64,000 nucleotides of DNA from Tateyamaria omphalii (GCF_014651375.1 NZ_BMWT01000001.1:62001-126000), one strand, 5' to 3'; shown: positions 27,119 to 37,128, counted from the stretch's first letter. A program made the numbers and translations. The notes: generated by a model from the letters alone, not told the origin.

Positions 27119-29299
27119 ATGAGTCTGGCAAACAAACTGGCAGAAGAGCGGCGCGGCCGCCTTGCAGCGGAGCGTTTGCTCGAGCTGAAGGAAGCCGAAT
27201 TGTCAGCCGCCAATCGCAAACTGGGCAAACACGCGGCCGCCTTGCAGGGAGAGATCGTCGAGACCCGGGCCGAGGTGGCAACGGTCAAGACAGAGAATGA
27301 GCGGGTCAAAACCGAACTGGGGCAAGCCAATCAGAAAGTCGAGATTGCCGAACGCCGCCTCTGGCATTCCGTGCAAACGATCACAGATGGCTTCGCGTTT
27401 TTTAACTCCGACAACCAGATGATCGCCGCCAATGCCAGCTACCTTGCCATCTTTGACAACATCGAAACGATTCAGCCCGGCGTGAATTATGTCACCATTC
27501 TACAGGTGATGACTGACGAAGGTATCGTGAATACGGAAGGGATGGAGGCCCAAGCCTGGCGGCAGAAGATGCTAAACCGATGGATGCAACCCCAACCTGA
27601 CCCGGTCACCGTCCGGCTGTGGAACAATCAATACATCAAACTGGTCGATCGGCGTGGGCAGGCTGGCGACATCGTTTCGCTTGGCCTGAACATCACCGAA
27701 TCCGTGCGCTACCAGCAGGAACTCAAAGCTGCGCGCGCCGAGGCCGAGGCCGCTAGTCGAGCAAAGTCGGCATTTCTTGCCAATATGAGCCATGAAATCC
27801 GAACGCCCATGAACGGTGTTGTGGGCATGGCAGAACTGTTGGGGGATACCGGGCTAAGCGAAGAACAACAGCTATATGTCGACACGATCAAGAATTCAGG
27901 CGAGGCGCTGCTGGTTATCATCAACGACGTACTCGACTACTCAAAGATCGAGGCGCAAAAGCTGCAATTGCATCTTGAGCCTTTCGATCTTGAACGCAGT
28001 ATTCACGAGATCATCATGCTGCTTCAGCCCTCGGCACGTGACAAGGGTCTGACCCTTCTGCTGGACTACGATCTGTTTCTTCCAACTATGTATGTGGGTG
28101 ATCCGGGACGTATCCGGCAGGTGCTGACCAACCTGATGGGCAATGCCGTCAAGTTCACCAGTCAGGGGCACGTGTTGGTGCGCGTGACGGGTGTGCCTGA
28201 CCTTGAAGCGGGTCATGCAGATGTGACCATCGTGATCGAGGATACGGGCATCGGTATTCCCGAAGACAAGATCGACCACATTTTTGGCGAATTCAATCAG
28301 GTCGAAAACGAACGCAATCGCCAGTTTGACGGCACCGGGCTGGGCCTTGCCATCTCTCAACGGCTTGTATCGCTGATGGAGGGTGAGGTTTGGGTCAGCA
28401 GTGAAGAGGGGATCGGATCGGTCTTTGGGTTCCGCATCCCGCTCAAGCTGAGTGAGGCAAAGCTGCCGGAACATCCACCCGTGCCCGAAGGTTTGCGACG
28501 CGTCATGGTCGTTGATGATATTGAGGCGAACCGGACAATTCTTCAACGTCAGTTAGAGCAGCTGGGTCTGGGAGTCGTGTCTTGCGCCTCCGGTGAAGAG
28601 GCGCTTAAGCAGTTGGCCAACGTCGACCTGATCCTAACGGACCACAACATGCCGGATATGGACGGGCTTGAGTTGGCCGAAGCCGTGCGCACAACGGGAT
28701 CAAACACCCCCATGCTCTTGCTGAGTTCAAACCCGAGCTTTGCCACCAACGACCCTGGCGCTAAGCATCTGCACGCCATCATGCAGAAACCCGTGCCCCG
28801 GGCCGACCTGTTTGCACGACTTGAAAGCGTGGGGCCTGTGATTGGCGCCAGTGGCGTGGCCCCTGTCCCAGCCAAAACGCGGCGCATGGTTGTGCTCGCA
28901 GCAGAGGACAACAAGACCAACCAACTTGTCTTTGGCAAAATGGTCAAGGATGCCGATATTGACCTGCATTTTGCGAACAACGGGATCGAAGCGGTCGAGA
29001 TGTTCGATAAGGTATCACCGGATCTGATCTTTATGGACATTTCAATGCCCAAGATGGACGGCAAGGAGGCGACCAAAACGATCCGTGCAAAGGAGAAAGA
29101 GACCGGGGGTCACGTGCCGATCGTCGCGCTCACCGCGCATGCGATGGATGGTGATGACAAAGGCATACTTGAAGCGGGGCTGGACCACTATCTGACCAAG
29201 CCCTTACGCAAACCGGAGATTCACGGCATGTTGCACGATATGTGCCCTGACGGCGTCACTCCGCCCTTTGGTGAGGTGCCCAAGGAAGGTGCGGCCTAG
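27119..29299 (+). CDS. Hybrid sensor histidine kinase with two receiver domains
   Basis: The 726-aa protein starts MSLANKLAEERRGRLAAERL after GGAGG. Order: coiled coil (1-80), PAS-like domain (85-200), HisKA with the phospho-accepting His in MSHEIRTPMNGVVGMAELL (about 225), HATPase_c (330-445: VLTNLMGNAVKFT, IEDTGIGIPEDKI, GTGLGLAIS), receiver 1 (about 460-575, Asp in ILTDHNMPDMDG near 507) and receiver 2 (about 596-715, Asp in IFMDISMPKMDG near 639). No transmembrane helix is seen, so it is probably cytoplasmic. No cognate regulator is adjacent. It is convergent with yaaA (4-bp overlap). Confidence 0.93.
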   Translation: MSLANKLAEERRGRLAAERLLELKEAELSAANRKLGKHAAALQGEIVETRAEVATVKTENERVKTELGQANQKVEIAERRLWHSVQTITDGFAFFNSDNQMIAANASYLAIFDNIETIQPGVNYVTILQVMTDEGIVNTEGMEAQAWRQKMLNRWMQPQPDPVTVRLWNNQYIKLVDRRGQAGDIVSLGLNITESVRYQQELKAARAEAEAASRAKSAFLANMSHEIRTPMNGVVGMAELLGDTGLSEEQQLYVDTIKNSGEALLVIINDVLDYSKIEAQKLQLHLEPFDLERSIHEIIMLLQPSARDKGLTLLLDYDLFLPTMYVGDPGRIRQVLTNLMGNAVKFTSQGHVLVRVTGVPDLEAGHADVTIVIEDTGIGIPEDKIDHIFGEFNQVENERNRQFDGTGLGLAISQRLVSLMEGEVWVSSEEGIGSVFGFRIPLKLSEAKLPEHPPVPEGLRRVMVVDDIEANRTILQRQLEQLGLGVVSCASGEEALKQLANVDLILTDHNMPDMDGLELAEAVRTTGSNTPMLLLSSNPSFATNDPGAKHLHAIMQKPVPRADLFARLESVGPVIGASGVAPVPAKTRRMVVLAAEDNKTNQLVFGKMVKDADIDLHFANNGIEAVEMFDKVSPDLIFMDISMPKMDGKEATKTIRAKEKETGGHVPIVALTAHAMDGDDKGILEAGLDHYLTKPLRKPEIHGMLHDMCPDGVTPPFGEVPKEGAA

Positions 29300-30069
29300 C
29301 TTTTGGGATAGGGCCGGACGAATACCGGTTTGGCGTCTGTCGACAGGTCCGGTTTGTATGCGTAGCCATCCGTGTTGAAACTGCGCACTCCATTCAGATC
29401 CGTGATCCTGTTCTGGATGATGTGCCGCGCCATGGCGCCCCGCGCACGCTTGGCAAAGAAGCTGACGATCTTTGGCCCTTGACCCTTGTCTTCCATGAAC
29501 GCAGGCGTAACCAATTGCATCTTCAGCGCTTTTTCGGGCACAGCGCCAAAGTATTCCTGACTGGCACAGTTCACCAGACAGTCGGTGCCTGTCTGTTCGG
29601 CCTGGGCGTTCAGGGCCTTTGCCAGATCGGTCCGCCAGTAGTCGTAAAGCGATGCACCTCGGCGCGTCTTCAGACGGCTGCCCATCTCGAGACGGTAGGG
29701 CTGGATCGCATCCAGCGGACGCAACACTCCATAGAGCCCGGACAGGATGCGCAAATGATCCTGCGCATAGGCTGTGTCGTCCGCCGACAGGGTCGCTGCG
29801 TCCAAACCTTGATAGGTGTCGCCAGCGAAGGCGAGCATCGCCGGGCGCGTCGTTTCCGCCCGCGGATCGTCTGCAAAGGCTTGGAACCGGTCACGGTTCA
29901 GGCGCGCCAGCTCATCGCTGAGGTCCATCAGGGACTTGAGTTTACCCAATGTCAGATTGCGCGTCGTGCGTGCCAAGCGCACAGCATCGTCCTGCATGGC
30001 CGGAGCCGTCATCTGCACGTCCCGCTCTGCCCAGTCCAACCGTTTGGCCGGAGAAATCACAACCAGCAT
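29296..30069 (-). CDS. yaaA: Peroxide stress protein YaaA
   Basis: The 257-aa protein starts MLVVISPAKRLDWAERDVQM and keeps the conserved blocks LSGLYGVLRPLDAIQPYRLE, EMGSRLKTRRGASLYDYWR, NCASQEYFGAV and KIVSFFAKRARGAMARHIIQ (family formerly DUF328/UPF0246). In E. coli, YaaA lowers intracellular free iron during hydrogen peroxide stress and binds DNA. The length is as expected. It lies 30 bp downstream of recQ on the same strand, so it may be co-transcribed with it. Confidence 0.94.
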   Translation of the reverse strand: MLVVISPAKRLDWAERDVQMTAPAMQDDAVRLARTTRNLTLGKLKSLMDLSDELARLNRDRFQAFADDPRAETTRPAMLAFAGDTYQGLDAATLSADDTAYAQDHLRILSGLYGVLRPLDAIQPYRLEMGSRLKTRRGASLYDYWRTDLAKALNAQAEQTGTDCLVNCASQEYFGAVPEKALKMQLVTPAFMEDKGQGPKIVSFFAKRARGAMARHIIQNRITDLNGVRSFNTDGYAYKPDLSTDAKPVFVRPYPKS

Positions 30070-30099
30070 CTCTGCCCCCTCATCCTTGCTTTCGCTGAT

Positions 30100-32142
30100 C
30101 TAGCCCGCGGCCCGCAGCACGTCCAGAAATGCAGGGCCAAAACGTTCTGCCTTGCGATCGCCCAACAGACGTTCCAGCCCGGCATCATCATCAGGACGCA
30201 ACTGCGCCACCTTGGCCAACTGAGACGCAGAACAGCTCAGCGGCTTGTCCGTACCATCACTGCCACGCGCCAATTCTGCCTGCACCGCCAGCAATTGGTC
30301 AAAGATCGTGCCCGCATTGTGCCCTGCCAGTTTGCGGCGTGACGGGTGCACGGCCTCGGCCTCTCCGTTGATCACCTCAAGGAAGGCCGACCCGAATTTC
30401 TCCAACTTCTTGGCCCCGACCCCGTTGACCTGTGCCATCTGGTCCAGATTTGCGGGGCGTCGTTCCGCCATTTCGATCAGCGTGCGGTCAGGGAAGATGA
30501 CGTAGGCGGGCACTTTGGCTGCCTCGGCCAGCGCGCGGCGCTTGGCTTTGAGCGCCGACAAGAGCGGAGCATCTTCCTCGGACACCATTGATTTCACCGC
30601 CGGGCGACGGGTCGCTGCAGCTTTGATCGTATCCTTGCGCAGCGTGATCTGCGCCTCGTTCCGCAGGATCGGTAGCGCCGCATCCGTCATACGCAGCGCG
30701 CCGTAGCGTTCCGGATCAGGACGTACGAGGTCATGGCCCATCATCTGCCGGAACACCGCTTGCCATTGCGGCTTGGAATACTCTTTGCCGACGCCGTAGG
30801 TCGGCAGGCTGTCATGGCCGCGTTGGCGGATCTTGTCGGTCTCAATCCCCAACAGAATGTCGATCAAATGTCCGGCACCAAACCACTCGTCGGTACGCAA
30901 CATTGCCGACAGCGCTTTCCGCACCGCGGTGGTGCCATCGAAGACCTCAGCCGGCTGGTCGCACAGATCACATTTGCCACACGTGACCTCAGCCTCGCCA
31001 AAATAGCCAAGAAGCGTCTTGCGCCGGCATTCCAATGCTTCGGCCAATCCGAGCAGCGCATTCAGGCGGGCATGATCTGCCATACGGCGTTCGGGTGGTG
31101 CCAGCCCTTCGTCGATCTGGGACCGGCGCAGCTTGATGTCGTCAGGGCCAAACAGTGTCAGCGTCTCTGCAGGTGCACCGTCCCGACCCGCACGTCCGAT
31201 TTCCTGATAGTACGCTTCGATGGATTTCGGCAGATCAGCGTGCGCCACCCAGCGGATGTCGGGCTTGTCCACGCCCATGCCAAAGGCGACGGTGGCAGCT
31301 ACGATCAAACCGTCTTCTTGCTGGAACCGGCGCTCAGCAATGCGGCGATCATCAGCCTCCATCCCACCATGATAGTGGATCGCGGCATGACCCGCTTCGC
31401 GCAGCGCCTGTGCCAGGGTTTCGGTCTTGGCGCGCGTGCCGCAATAGACAATCCCAGACTGGCCCTTGCGAGCGGCGGCAAAGTTCAGGATTTGCGCGCG
31501 GGGTCCATTCTTGGCTGCAAAGGCCAAGTGGATGTTGGGCCGGTCAAAGCCGCGCAGGAAGGTGCGTGGCTGCACCCCGTCGAACAGCTTTTCGACAATC
31601 TCGACTTGCGTTTCGGCGTCCGCTGTGGCCGTGAATGCAGCAAGTGGCACGTCCAAGGCGCGCCGCAGCTCACCAATGCGCAGGTAGTCTGGGCGAAAGT
31701 CATGCCCCCATTGGCTGACACAATGCGCTTCGTCCACGGCAATCAGGCTGACCCCGATCCGGCGCAGCATGCCAATGGACGACCCGGCGGCCAATCTTTC
31801 GGGCGCAATGTAGAGCAGTTTCAACGCGCGGCGCTCCAACGCCTCCCACACTGCGTCCGTCTCTTCCGGCGTGTTTCCGGATGTCAGGGCACCGGCCTGC
31901 ACACCTGCTTCCTGCAGGGCGCGCACTTGGTCGCGCATCAGGGCGATGAGCGGTGATATGACAACCGTTACACCACTCCGCATCAAAGCAGGCAATTGAA
32001 AGCAAAGGGATTTACCGCCACCGGTTGGCATGATGGCCAAGGCGTTTTCGCCCGCTGCCACAGCCTCGACAATCTCTTCCTGCCCGGGGCGGAAGCCGTC
32101 GAACCCAAACACATCCCCTAGCAGCGTGGCAGCGCTGGCCAT
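30100..32142 (-). CDS. recQ: ATP-dependent DNA helicase RecQ
   Basis: The 680-aa SF2 helicase has the Q-motif region (FGFDGFRPGQEEIVEAVAAG), Walker A MPTGGGKSLCFQLPAL, DEAH box LIAVDEAHCVSQWGHDFRPD, and motif VI QEIGRAGRDG. The RQC domain has the zinc cysteines in ECRRKTLLGYFGEAEVTCGK followed by CDLC. The C-terminal HRDC domain lies at residues about 515-595, with a further helical tail. It unwinds recombination and repair intermediates in the RecF pathway. All key residues appear intact. Confidence 0.96.
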   Translation of the reverse strand: MASAATLLGDVFGFDGFRPGQEEIVEAVAAGENALAIMPTGGGKSLCFQLPALMRSGVTVVISPLIALMRDQVRALQEAGVQAGALTSGNTPEETDAVWEALERRALKLLYIAPERLAAGSSIGMLRRIGVSLIAVDEAHCVSQWGHDFRPDYLRIGELRRALDVPLAAFTATADAETQVEIVEKLFDGVQPRTFLRGFDRPNIHLAFAAKNGPRAQILNFAAARKGQSGIVYCGTRAKTETLAQALREAGHAAIHYHGGMEADDRRIAERRFQQEDGLIVAATVAFGMGVDKPDIRWVAHADLPKSIEAYYQEIGRAGRDGAPAETLTLFGPDDIKLRRSQIDEGLAPPERRMADHARLNALLGLAEALECRRKTLLGYFGEAEVTCGKCDLCDQPAEVFDGTTAVRKALSAMLRTDEWFGAGHLIDILLGIETDKIRQRGHDSLPTYGVGKEYSKPQWQAVFRQMMGHDLVRPDPERYGALRMTDAALPILRNEAQITLRKDTIKAAATRRPAVKSMVSEEDAPLLSALKAKRRALAEAAKVPAYVIFPDRTLIEMAERRPANLDQMAQVNGVGAKKLEKFGSAFLEVINGEAEAVHPSRRKLAGHNAGTIFDQLLAVQAELARGSDGTDKPLSCSASQLAKVAQLRPDDDAGLERLLGDRKAERFGPAFLDVLRAAG

Positions 32143-32221
32143 GTCCGAAACCCTGTCAAATTTTATGTAGTCTGCTCGTTGTCTACAGACTCACATTTTA
32201 ACGGGCCGTGAACAAGAGGGA

Positions 32222-32512
32222 TCAGACAAGGCCGAAGGCAGCAGGCAGAATAAAGGAGCGGATTGCGATCAGCGCAACAAAAGCCACCAGTGGCGCAAGA
32301 TCGAGCGGATGCGTGTCAGGCATGACGCGTCGGATGGGTTGGTAAATCGGTTCAAGCAGCCGGTTCAGCCCGGTCCAGACCTGCCCAACGATCGGCTGGT
32401 GCAGGTTCAGCACCTGGAAGTTGATCAGCCAGCTCATTATGATGTGGATGATCATAATCCAGTAGACGACCCCGAGGATCAGTTGCAGCGTGCCGTAAAT
32501 CGCGAAAAGCAT
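32222..32512 (-). CDS. YggT family membrane protein
   Basis: The 96-aa protein starts MLFAIYGTLQLILGVVYWIM with two transmembrane helices and the family features NLHQPIVGQVWTGLNRLLEP and IRRVMPDTHPLDLAPLVAFV. The frame is open to 32602 but upstream residues do not fit the family. YggT proteins are small inner-membrane proteins implicated loosely in osmotic tolerance and cell-division site function. It is divergent from the thioesterase gene. Confidence 0.9.
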   Translation of the reverse strand: MLFAIYGTLQLILGVVYWIMIIHIIMSWLINFQVLNLHQPIVGQVWTGLNRLLEPIYQPIRRVMPDTHPLDLAPLVAFVALIAIRSFILPAAFGLV

Positions 32513-32634
32513 GAAAGCGTCCTTGTTCTTTGCCCCAGACCTAAGCCGCTGGCCGAAGTGGCGCAAGGTCACGTCGTCGCACCCATTGATGTTTCGCTGC
32601 AACGCCGCAACTAGGACGGCAAGGAGTTACACCC

Positions 32635-33201
32635 ATGTTTCCATTCGTTCGCCTTGCAAAAGAGATGGTCAAAGCCCGCCGCCAGCAGCCGCTGGGGTTG
32701 ACCGATCTGCATGTCACGCAGCACCGGGTGTGGCCCTGGGACCTTGATGGCTTCATGGAGCTGAACAATGGCCGCGCCCTGACGCTGTACGATCTGGGTC
32801 GCCTTGGCCTTGGCCAGCGTGCAGGCCTGATTGATGTGCTGAAGGCCAATCGCTGGGGACTGACCATGGCGGGGTCATCCGTGCGCTACCGCCGCCGCCT
32901 GCATGCCTTCCAGAAGTTCGAGATGCGCAGCCGCGCCGTCTGCTGGGATGACAAGTTCACTTATCTGGAACAATCCATGTGGAAGCCAGATGGCGAATGC
33001 GCCAGCCACGTGCTCTACCGTTCGGCCGTCACGGACATGAACGGGATCGTGCCGCCGCAGAGGGTGCTGGAGGCGATGAACCAGGATCCAACCTCTCCCC
33101 CCATTCCCAGCTGGATCGCGGCCTGGATCAAGGCCGAAGCACAGCGCCCGTGGCCACCGATGCAGGACGCGGAAGAGCCCAAGCTGCAATCAGTGGCGTA
33201 A
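32635..33201 (+). CDS. Acyl-CoA thioesterase-like (4HBT hotdog) protein
   Basis: The 188-aa protein starts MFPFVRLAKEMVKARRQQPL. It has the hotdog pattern VTQHRVWPWDLDGFMELNNG (the aspartate and following N-rich loop corresponding to the 4HBT active site) and a long central helix. Proteins of this form are annotated as thioesterase-like or PaaI/FcbC-type in Rhodobacterales. AAGGAG lies 8 nt upstream of the ATG. The substrate is unknown. Confidence 0.8.
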   Translation: MFPFVRLAKEMVKARRQQPLGLTDLHVTQHRVWPWDLDGFMELNNGRALTLYDLGRLGLGQRAGLIDVLKANRWGLTMAGSSVRYRRRLHAFQKFEMRSRAVCWDDKFTYLEQSMWKPDGECASHVLYRSAVTDMNGIVPPQRVLEAMNQDPTSPPIPSWIAAWIKAEAQRPWPPMQDAEEPKLQSVA

Positions 33202-33270
33202 AACCTTACCTTGCCACGACGCCCCCGGCCTGCTTTGGTCGCGTTAACAAAAAGACGAGGGATGCGGGGC

Positions 33271-34635
33271 ATGGCGGAAATTGGGCTGAAAAAGCGCATT
33301 TGGGGTTGGTTTTTCTTTGATTGGGCCAGCCAGCCCTATCACACCGTTCTTTTGACCTTCATCTTTGGACCGTTCTTTGTGTCGCTCGCCAGTGACAGCT
33401 TCATGGCGCAAGGGATGGATACGGAACTGGCCAAGGCCGAAGCCCAATCGATGTGGTCCTTCACCCTGACGATCACGGGACTGCTCATTGGTTTTGGCGC
33501 ACCATTGTTGGGGGCGATGGCGGATACTGGTGGGCGGCGTATTCCTTGGGTCATTGGCTTTTCCCTGATGCTGGTGGCGGGGTCAGGTAGCCTTTGGTTC
33601 ACCGCTCCGGACGGCAGCAATCTGACCTGGATGCTGATGGCTTTCGCCTTCGGTTTCATCGGAGCAGAGTTTGCGCTGATTTTCATCAATGCGCAGTTGC
33701 CGACGTTGGGTACGCATGAAGAGGTTGGGAAAATCTCTGGCTCCGGGTTCAGCTTTGGATATGCAGGCGGGGTGCTGTCGCTGTTCTTGTTGCTTTTGAT
33801 CTTTGTCGAACAGCCCAACGGCAAAACGCTGATCGGACTTGATCCACTGTTCGGGCTTCTTGATCCGGCGGAACGTGAAGGCACGCGCATCACCGGCCCT
33901 TTTGTTGCTGTATGGTTTGCGCTGTTCATGATCCCCTATTTCATGTGGGTGCGTGATGTGCAGCCAACCGGTTCGCGGACGTCTGTAGCAGCCGCCTTGT
34001 CCCGATTGTGGGGCACGGTGCGCGCGTTGCCTGCCAAACGCAGCCTCTTCAGCTACCTTGGGTCGTCGATGCTGTATCGCGATGCGCTGAATGGACTTTA
34101 CAGTTTCGGAGGCACTTTCGCGCTTCTGGTTCTGGATTTCAGTGTCGTGCAAGTCGGCGTGTTTGGCATCATCGCTGCGATCGGAGCGTCAGTCTTCAGC
34201 TATCTGGGCGGCATTGCGGACAAACGCTTCGGGCCCAAACCGGTTGTCATCGTCTCGATCTGGGTACTGATGGGGGTTTGCTTCATGCTGGTAAACCTGT
34301 CCCGTGACCGAATGTTCGGCTTTGACCTCGCCGAAGGCTCTCTTGTGCCCGACATCGTCTTCTACATCTGTGGCGTCCTGATCGGAGGCATGGGCGGCGT
34401 GATCCAATCTGCGAGCCGGACACTGATGGTGCGACATTGCGACCCCGTCGCAGCAACCGAGAGCTTTGGGCTTTATGGTCTGAGTGGTCGGGCCACGGCA
34501 TTCATGGCACCATTCCTGATCGGCGTCGCAACCACCGTGACCGGAAACACCCAACTTGGTGTATCGCCGCTGCTCTTTCTCTTCCTTTTGGGGTTGATCA
34601 TGTTACGCTGGGTCAACCCCAAAGGTGAGGTTTGA
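33271..34635 (+). CDS. MFS transporter, UMF1 (Atg22-like) family
   Basis: The 454-aa protein starts MAEIGLKKRIWGWFFFDWAS. The FFFDWASQPYHTVLLTFIFGP opening (quoted in part) and about 12 transmembrane helices match UMF1-type MFS proteins related to yeast vacuolar Atg22. ATGs exist at 33262 and 33271. The GAGGG ribosome binding site abuts the first and is about 10 nt from the second, so 33271 is chosen. It is an inner-membrane exporter or permease, perhaps of amino acids by analogy with Atg22. Its stop overlaps the start region of mepA, which suggests coupling. Confidence 0.9.
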   Translation: MAEIGLKKRIWGWFFFDWASQPYHTVLLTFIFGPFFVSLASDSFMAQGMDTELAKAEAQSMWSFTLTITGLLIGFGAPLLGAMADTGGRRIPWVIGFSLMLVAGSGSLWFTAPDGSNLTWMLMAFAFGFIGAEFALIFINAQLPTLGTHEEVGKISGSGFSFGYAGGVLSLFLLLLIFVEQPNGKTLIGLDPLFGLLDPAEREGTRITGPFVAVWFALFMIPYFMWVRDVQPTGSRTSVAAALSRLWGTVRALPAKRSLFSYLGSSMLYRDALNGLYSFGGTFALLVLDFSVVQVGVFGIIAAIGASVFSYLGGIADKRFGPKPVVIVSIWVLMGVCFMLVNLSRDRMFGFDLAEGSLVPDIVFYICGVLIGGMGGVIQSASRTLMVRHCDPVAATESFGLYGLSGRATAFMAPFLIGVATTVTGNTQLGVSPLLFLFLLGLIMLRWVNPKGEV

Positions 34636-34637
34636 CT

Positions 34638-35558
34638 GTGCGCTCTGTTCGACGTTCCTTTGCCCTGATCACGGCCCTCCTGCTTTGTGCCTGCACAAGC
34701 GGTGCCGGCACAGACATTGATGGCACGCCCACCCCGGACGTGGACCCGGCCACGTTGCAAAACATCGCCAAGGGGCAGTTTGGCGGCAAGCGTCGCGCCT
34801 CGGCGCAGACGGCGGCAGCGTTTGGCGGGTATTCGCGGGGCTGTCTGGCAGGTGGCATACAGCTGGCTGAAACTGGTCCGACTTGGCAGGCCATGCGCCT
34901 GTCTCGCAACCGGAATTGGGGTCACCCCGAACTGGTGGACTATGTGCAGGACCTCAGCCGCAAGGCTGCTGCCCAGCCGGGTTGGTCAGGCCTTTATGTT
35001 GGAGACATGAGCCAGCCGCGGGGCGGACCGATGCTGACAGGCCACCGCAGCCACCAGATCGGCCTTGATGCTGACATCTGGATGTTGCCGGCCCGCAATC
35101 TGACACTGTCTGCCGCCGAACGCGAAAACATAAGTTCGATCTCAACCCGCCGAGCGTCTGGCGCTTACATCAATTCCAACTGGACCAGAGCCCATCACGA
35201 GATCATCAAGGCCGCAGCAAGCGACAGTCGTACGGCGCGCATTTTTGTGTTCCCCGGCGCCAAGGTCCAGATGTGCAAAGACGAAAAAGGCGACCGCAGC
35301 TGGTTGCGCAAGGTGCGCCCATGGTGGGGGCATCACTATCACTTCCATGTTCGCCTGAACTGTCCCCGTGGTGCGCGGGGTTGTGTGGATCAAGCCGCGC
35401 CTCCCCCCGGTGATGGATGCGCAGATGCGCAGCAATGGGTGAACAACATCCTGAACCCGCCGCCCCCCGATCCGAATGCCCCCAAACCCAGACCGCGCCG
35501 CGAATTGCGTGTAGGAGACTTGCCGCAACAATGCTCTGGCGTTCTGGCCTCGCGCTGA
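34638..35558 (+). CDS. mepA: Penicillin-insensitive murein endopeptidase, lipoprotein-like signal
   Basis: The 306-aa protein starts at GTG 34638 (VRSVRRSFALITALLLCACT, lipobox LLCAC). The AAGGTGAGG ribosome binding site is 7 nt before this GTG; a TTG at 34632 is too close to it. The LAS-peptidase zinc motif is present: HRSHQIGLDADIW (H and D ligands) and the C-terminal GHHYHFHVRL. Extra conserved cysteines occur. MepA cleaves DD- and LD-cross-links of peptidoglycan. A proline-rich tail (PPPPDPNAPKPRPRRE) is unusual. It overlaps the following gene by 28 bp. Confidence 0.93.
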   Translation: MRSVRRSFALITALLLCACTSGAGTDIDGTPTPDVDPATLQNIAKGQFGGKRRASAQTAAAFGGYSRGCLAGGIQLAETGPTWQAMRLSRNRNWGHPELVDYVQDLSRKAAAQPGWSGLYVGDMSQPRGGPMLTGHRSHQIGLDADIWMLPARNLTLSAAERENISSISTRRASGAYINSNWTRAHHEIIKAAASDSRTARIFVFPGAKVQMCKDEKGDRSWLRKVRPWWGHHYHFHVRLNCPRGARGCVDQAAPPPGDGCADAQQWVNNILNPPPPDPNAPKPRPRRELRVGDLPQQCSGVLASR

Positions 35559-36364
35559 TCCTGTCGGCAACAGCTGCGCTTGCCGACCCGCTCACCTTCA
35601 TCCAAAGCTGGACGCTTACATCGGACCGGAGCGATTTTGGCGGCCTGTCCGCAATTGAAATGTCAGGTCCAAACTCAGCGATCGTTCTGTCGGATCGAGG
35701 CATGGCTTTTGCATTGACGTTGGACCGTTCCATCCGCAACGTCACGATTGCCCCCACCAACCAACCCTATCCCAACCGTGACAGCGAAGGATTGGCTCGC
35801 GCCGGTGACACGCTGTATTTCAGCTACGAAGGACCAGCGGTCATTGCCGCACAGGATGGCACACGGATCCCAGCCCACCCGGATTTCGCCCTATATCACC
35901 CAAACGGATCATTGGAAGCGCTAGCGGCAGATGAAGACGGCACGCTCTATACTCTGCCGGAACGGTCCGGTGATCTGGCGCGCCCGTTCCCCATCTACCG
36001 ATTTCGAAAGGGCACTTGGGACATCGTTGCGACACTGCCGCGGGATGGGCCATTTCTGCCTGCAGGTGCCGATATCGGGCCGGACGGGCAGCTCTATATT
36101 CTTGAGCGTACATTCACTCCCCTTGGGTTCCGCAACCGGATACGCCGCATGAACCCCAATGAGCCGAACACACCAGCCGAAACACTTCTGACCACGGGCG
36201 CAGGACAGCATGACAATCTGGAAGGGCTCACAATCTGGACATCCGACAGCGGCGCAACCTGCCTGGCAATGGTGTCGGATGACAATTTCATATCGGTCCA
36301 ACGCACGGAACTGGTAGAATACGCCCTGACGGAAACGCTTGCGAACGGCGCAACCTGCGACTAA
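35531..36364 (+). CDS. Esterase-like activity of phytase family protein (secreted)
   Basis: The 277-aa protein starts MLWRSGLALILSATAALADP, a clear Sec signal with cleavage after ALA. The remainder has the beta-propeller-like repeats of the phytase-like esterase domain: FGGLSAIEMSGPNSAIVLSD, RDSEGLARAGDTLYFSYEG, PAGADIGPDGQLYILER and HDNLEGLTIW. It is a periplasmic protein; the substrate is not known. It overlaps mepA by 28 bp and was probably transcribed with it. Confidence 0.87.
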   Translation: MLWRSGLALILSATAALADPLTFIQSWTLTSDRSDFGGLSAIEMSGPNSAIVLSDRGMAFALTLDRSIRNVTIAPTNQPYPNRDSEGLARAGDTLYFSYEGPAVIAAQDGTRIPAHPDFALYHPNGSLEALAADEDGTLYTLPERSGDLARPFPIYRFRKGTWDIVATLPRDGPFLPAGADIGPDGQLYILERTFTPLGFRNRIRRMNPNEPNTPAETLLTTGAGQHDNLEGLTIWTSDSGATCLAMVSDDNFISVQRTELVEYALTETLANGATCD

Positions 36365-36427
36365 GAGGCGCCGTCCGGCATGTCGCCGGGCCAAGTCGCC
36401 GCTACCTTGCTAAAACGGGCACCAGAT

Positions 36428-37060
36428 ATGACACGCGTACACCTTCCCGGCATCATTGCCATGGCCATCATCGTTGTGGCCTCGAACATCCTTGTTCAGT
36501 TCTTGTTTGGAAACTGGCTGACATGGGGGGCGTTTACGTACCCGCTGGCTTTCCTGGTGACAGATATCATGAACCGGGTGTACGGCGCCGGCCCGGCCCG
36601 CACAGTTGTATTCGTGGGCTTCATCGTTGGCGTATTCTGCTCGCTTATCGGCACCCAGATCATGTTGCAGGGCGACGGGTTCACCTATCCTGCCGTGACT
36701 TTCCGCATCGCCATCGGCTCTGGCCTGGCGTTCCTGACCGCGCAATTGCTTGATGTCGGTGTCTTTTCCGCCCTCCGCAAAGGGGTCTGGTGGAAAGCGC
36801 CACTGGCTTCGACGATCATCGGAAGCTCGGTTGACACAGCCATCTTCTTCACCATCGCGTTCTCGGCCAGCCTGACATGGCTTGAGCCCGCAAATGATGT
36901 GTCCTGGGCAGGCGAAATCCTGCCCCTGCTGGGCGCAGGTCCCGAAGCGCCGCTTTGGGTGTCACTCGCCGTGGCAGACTGGATGGTGAAACTGTCGCTT
37001 GCGCTTATTGCATTGGCACCTTTCCGGTGGGTCACCGCGCGCGCGACCTCCGCCAGCTAA
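36428..37060 (+). CDS. Queuosine precursor transporter (YhhQ/QPTR family)
   Basis: The 210-aa integral membrane protein starts MTRVHLPGIIAMAIIVVASN. It has six or so transmembrane helices and the conserved TYPLAFLVTDIMNRVYGAGP segment of the QPTR family (COG1738), which takes up queuine, preQ0 or preQ1 for tRNA modification. No preQ1 riboswitch was recognised in the 60 bp upstream. The DTAIFFTIAF segment near the C-terminus also fits the family. It sits upstream of the arfB leader. Confidence 0.9.
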   Translation: MTRVHLPGIIAMAIIVVASNILVQFLFGNWLTWGAFTYPLAFLVTDIMNRVYGAGPARTVVFVGFIVGVFCSLIGTQIMLQGDGFTYPAVTFRIAIGSGLAFLTAQLLDVGVFSALRKGVWWKAPLASTIIGSSVDTAIFFTIAFSASLTWLEPANDVSWAGEILPLLGAGPEAPLWVSLAVADWMVKLSLALIALAPFRWVTARATSAS

Positions 37061-37128
37061 ATCTGTTGACTTTTACAGACGCTGTGCCACGATCACCTTG
37101 AGTTCAACATTTGAAAGGAGGTGATCCA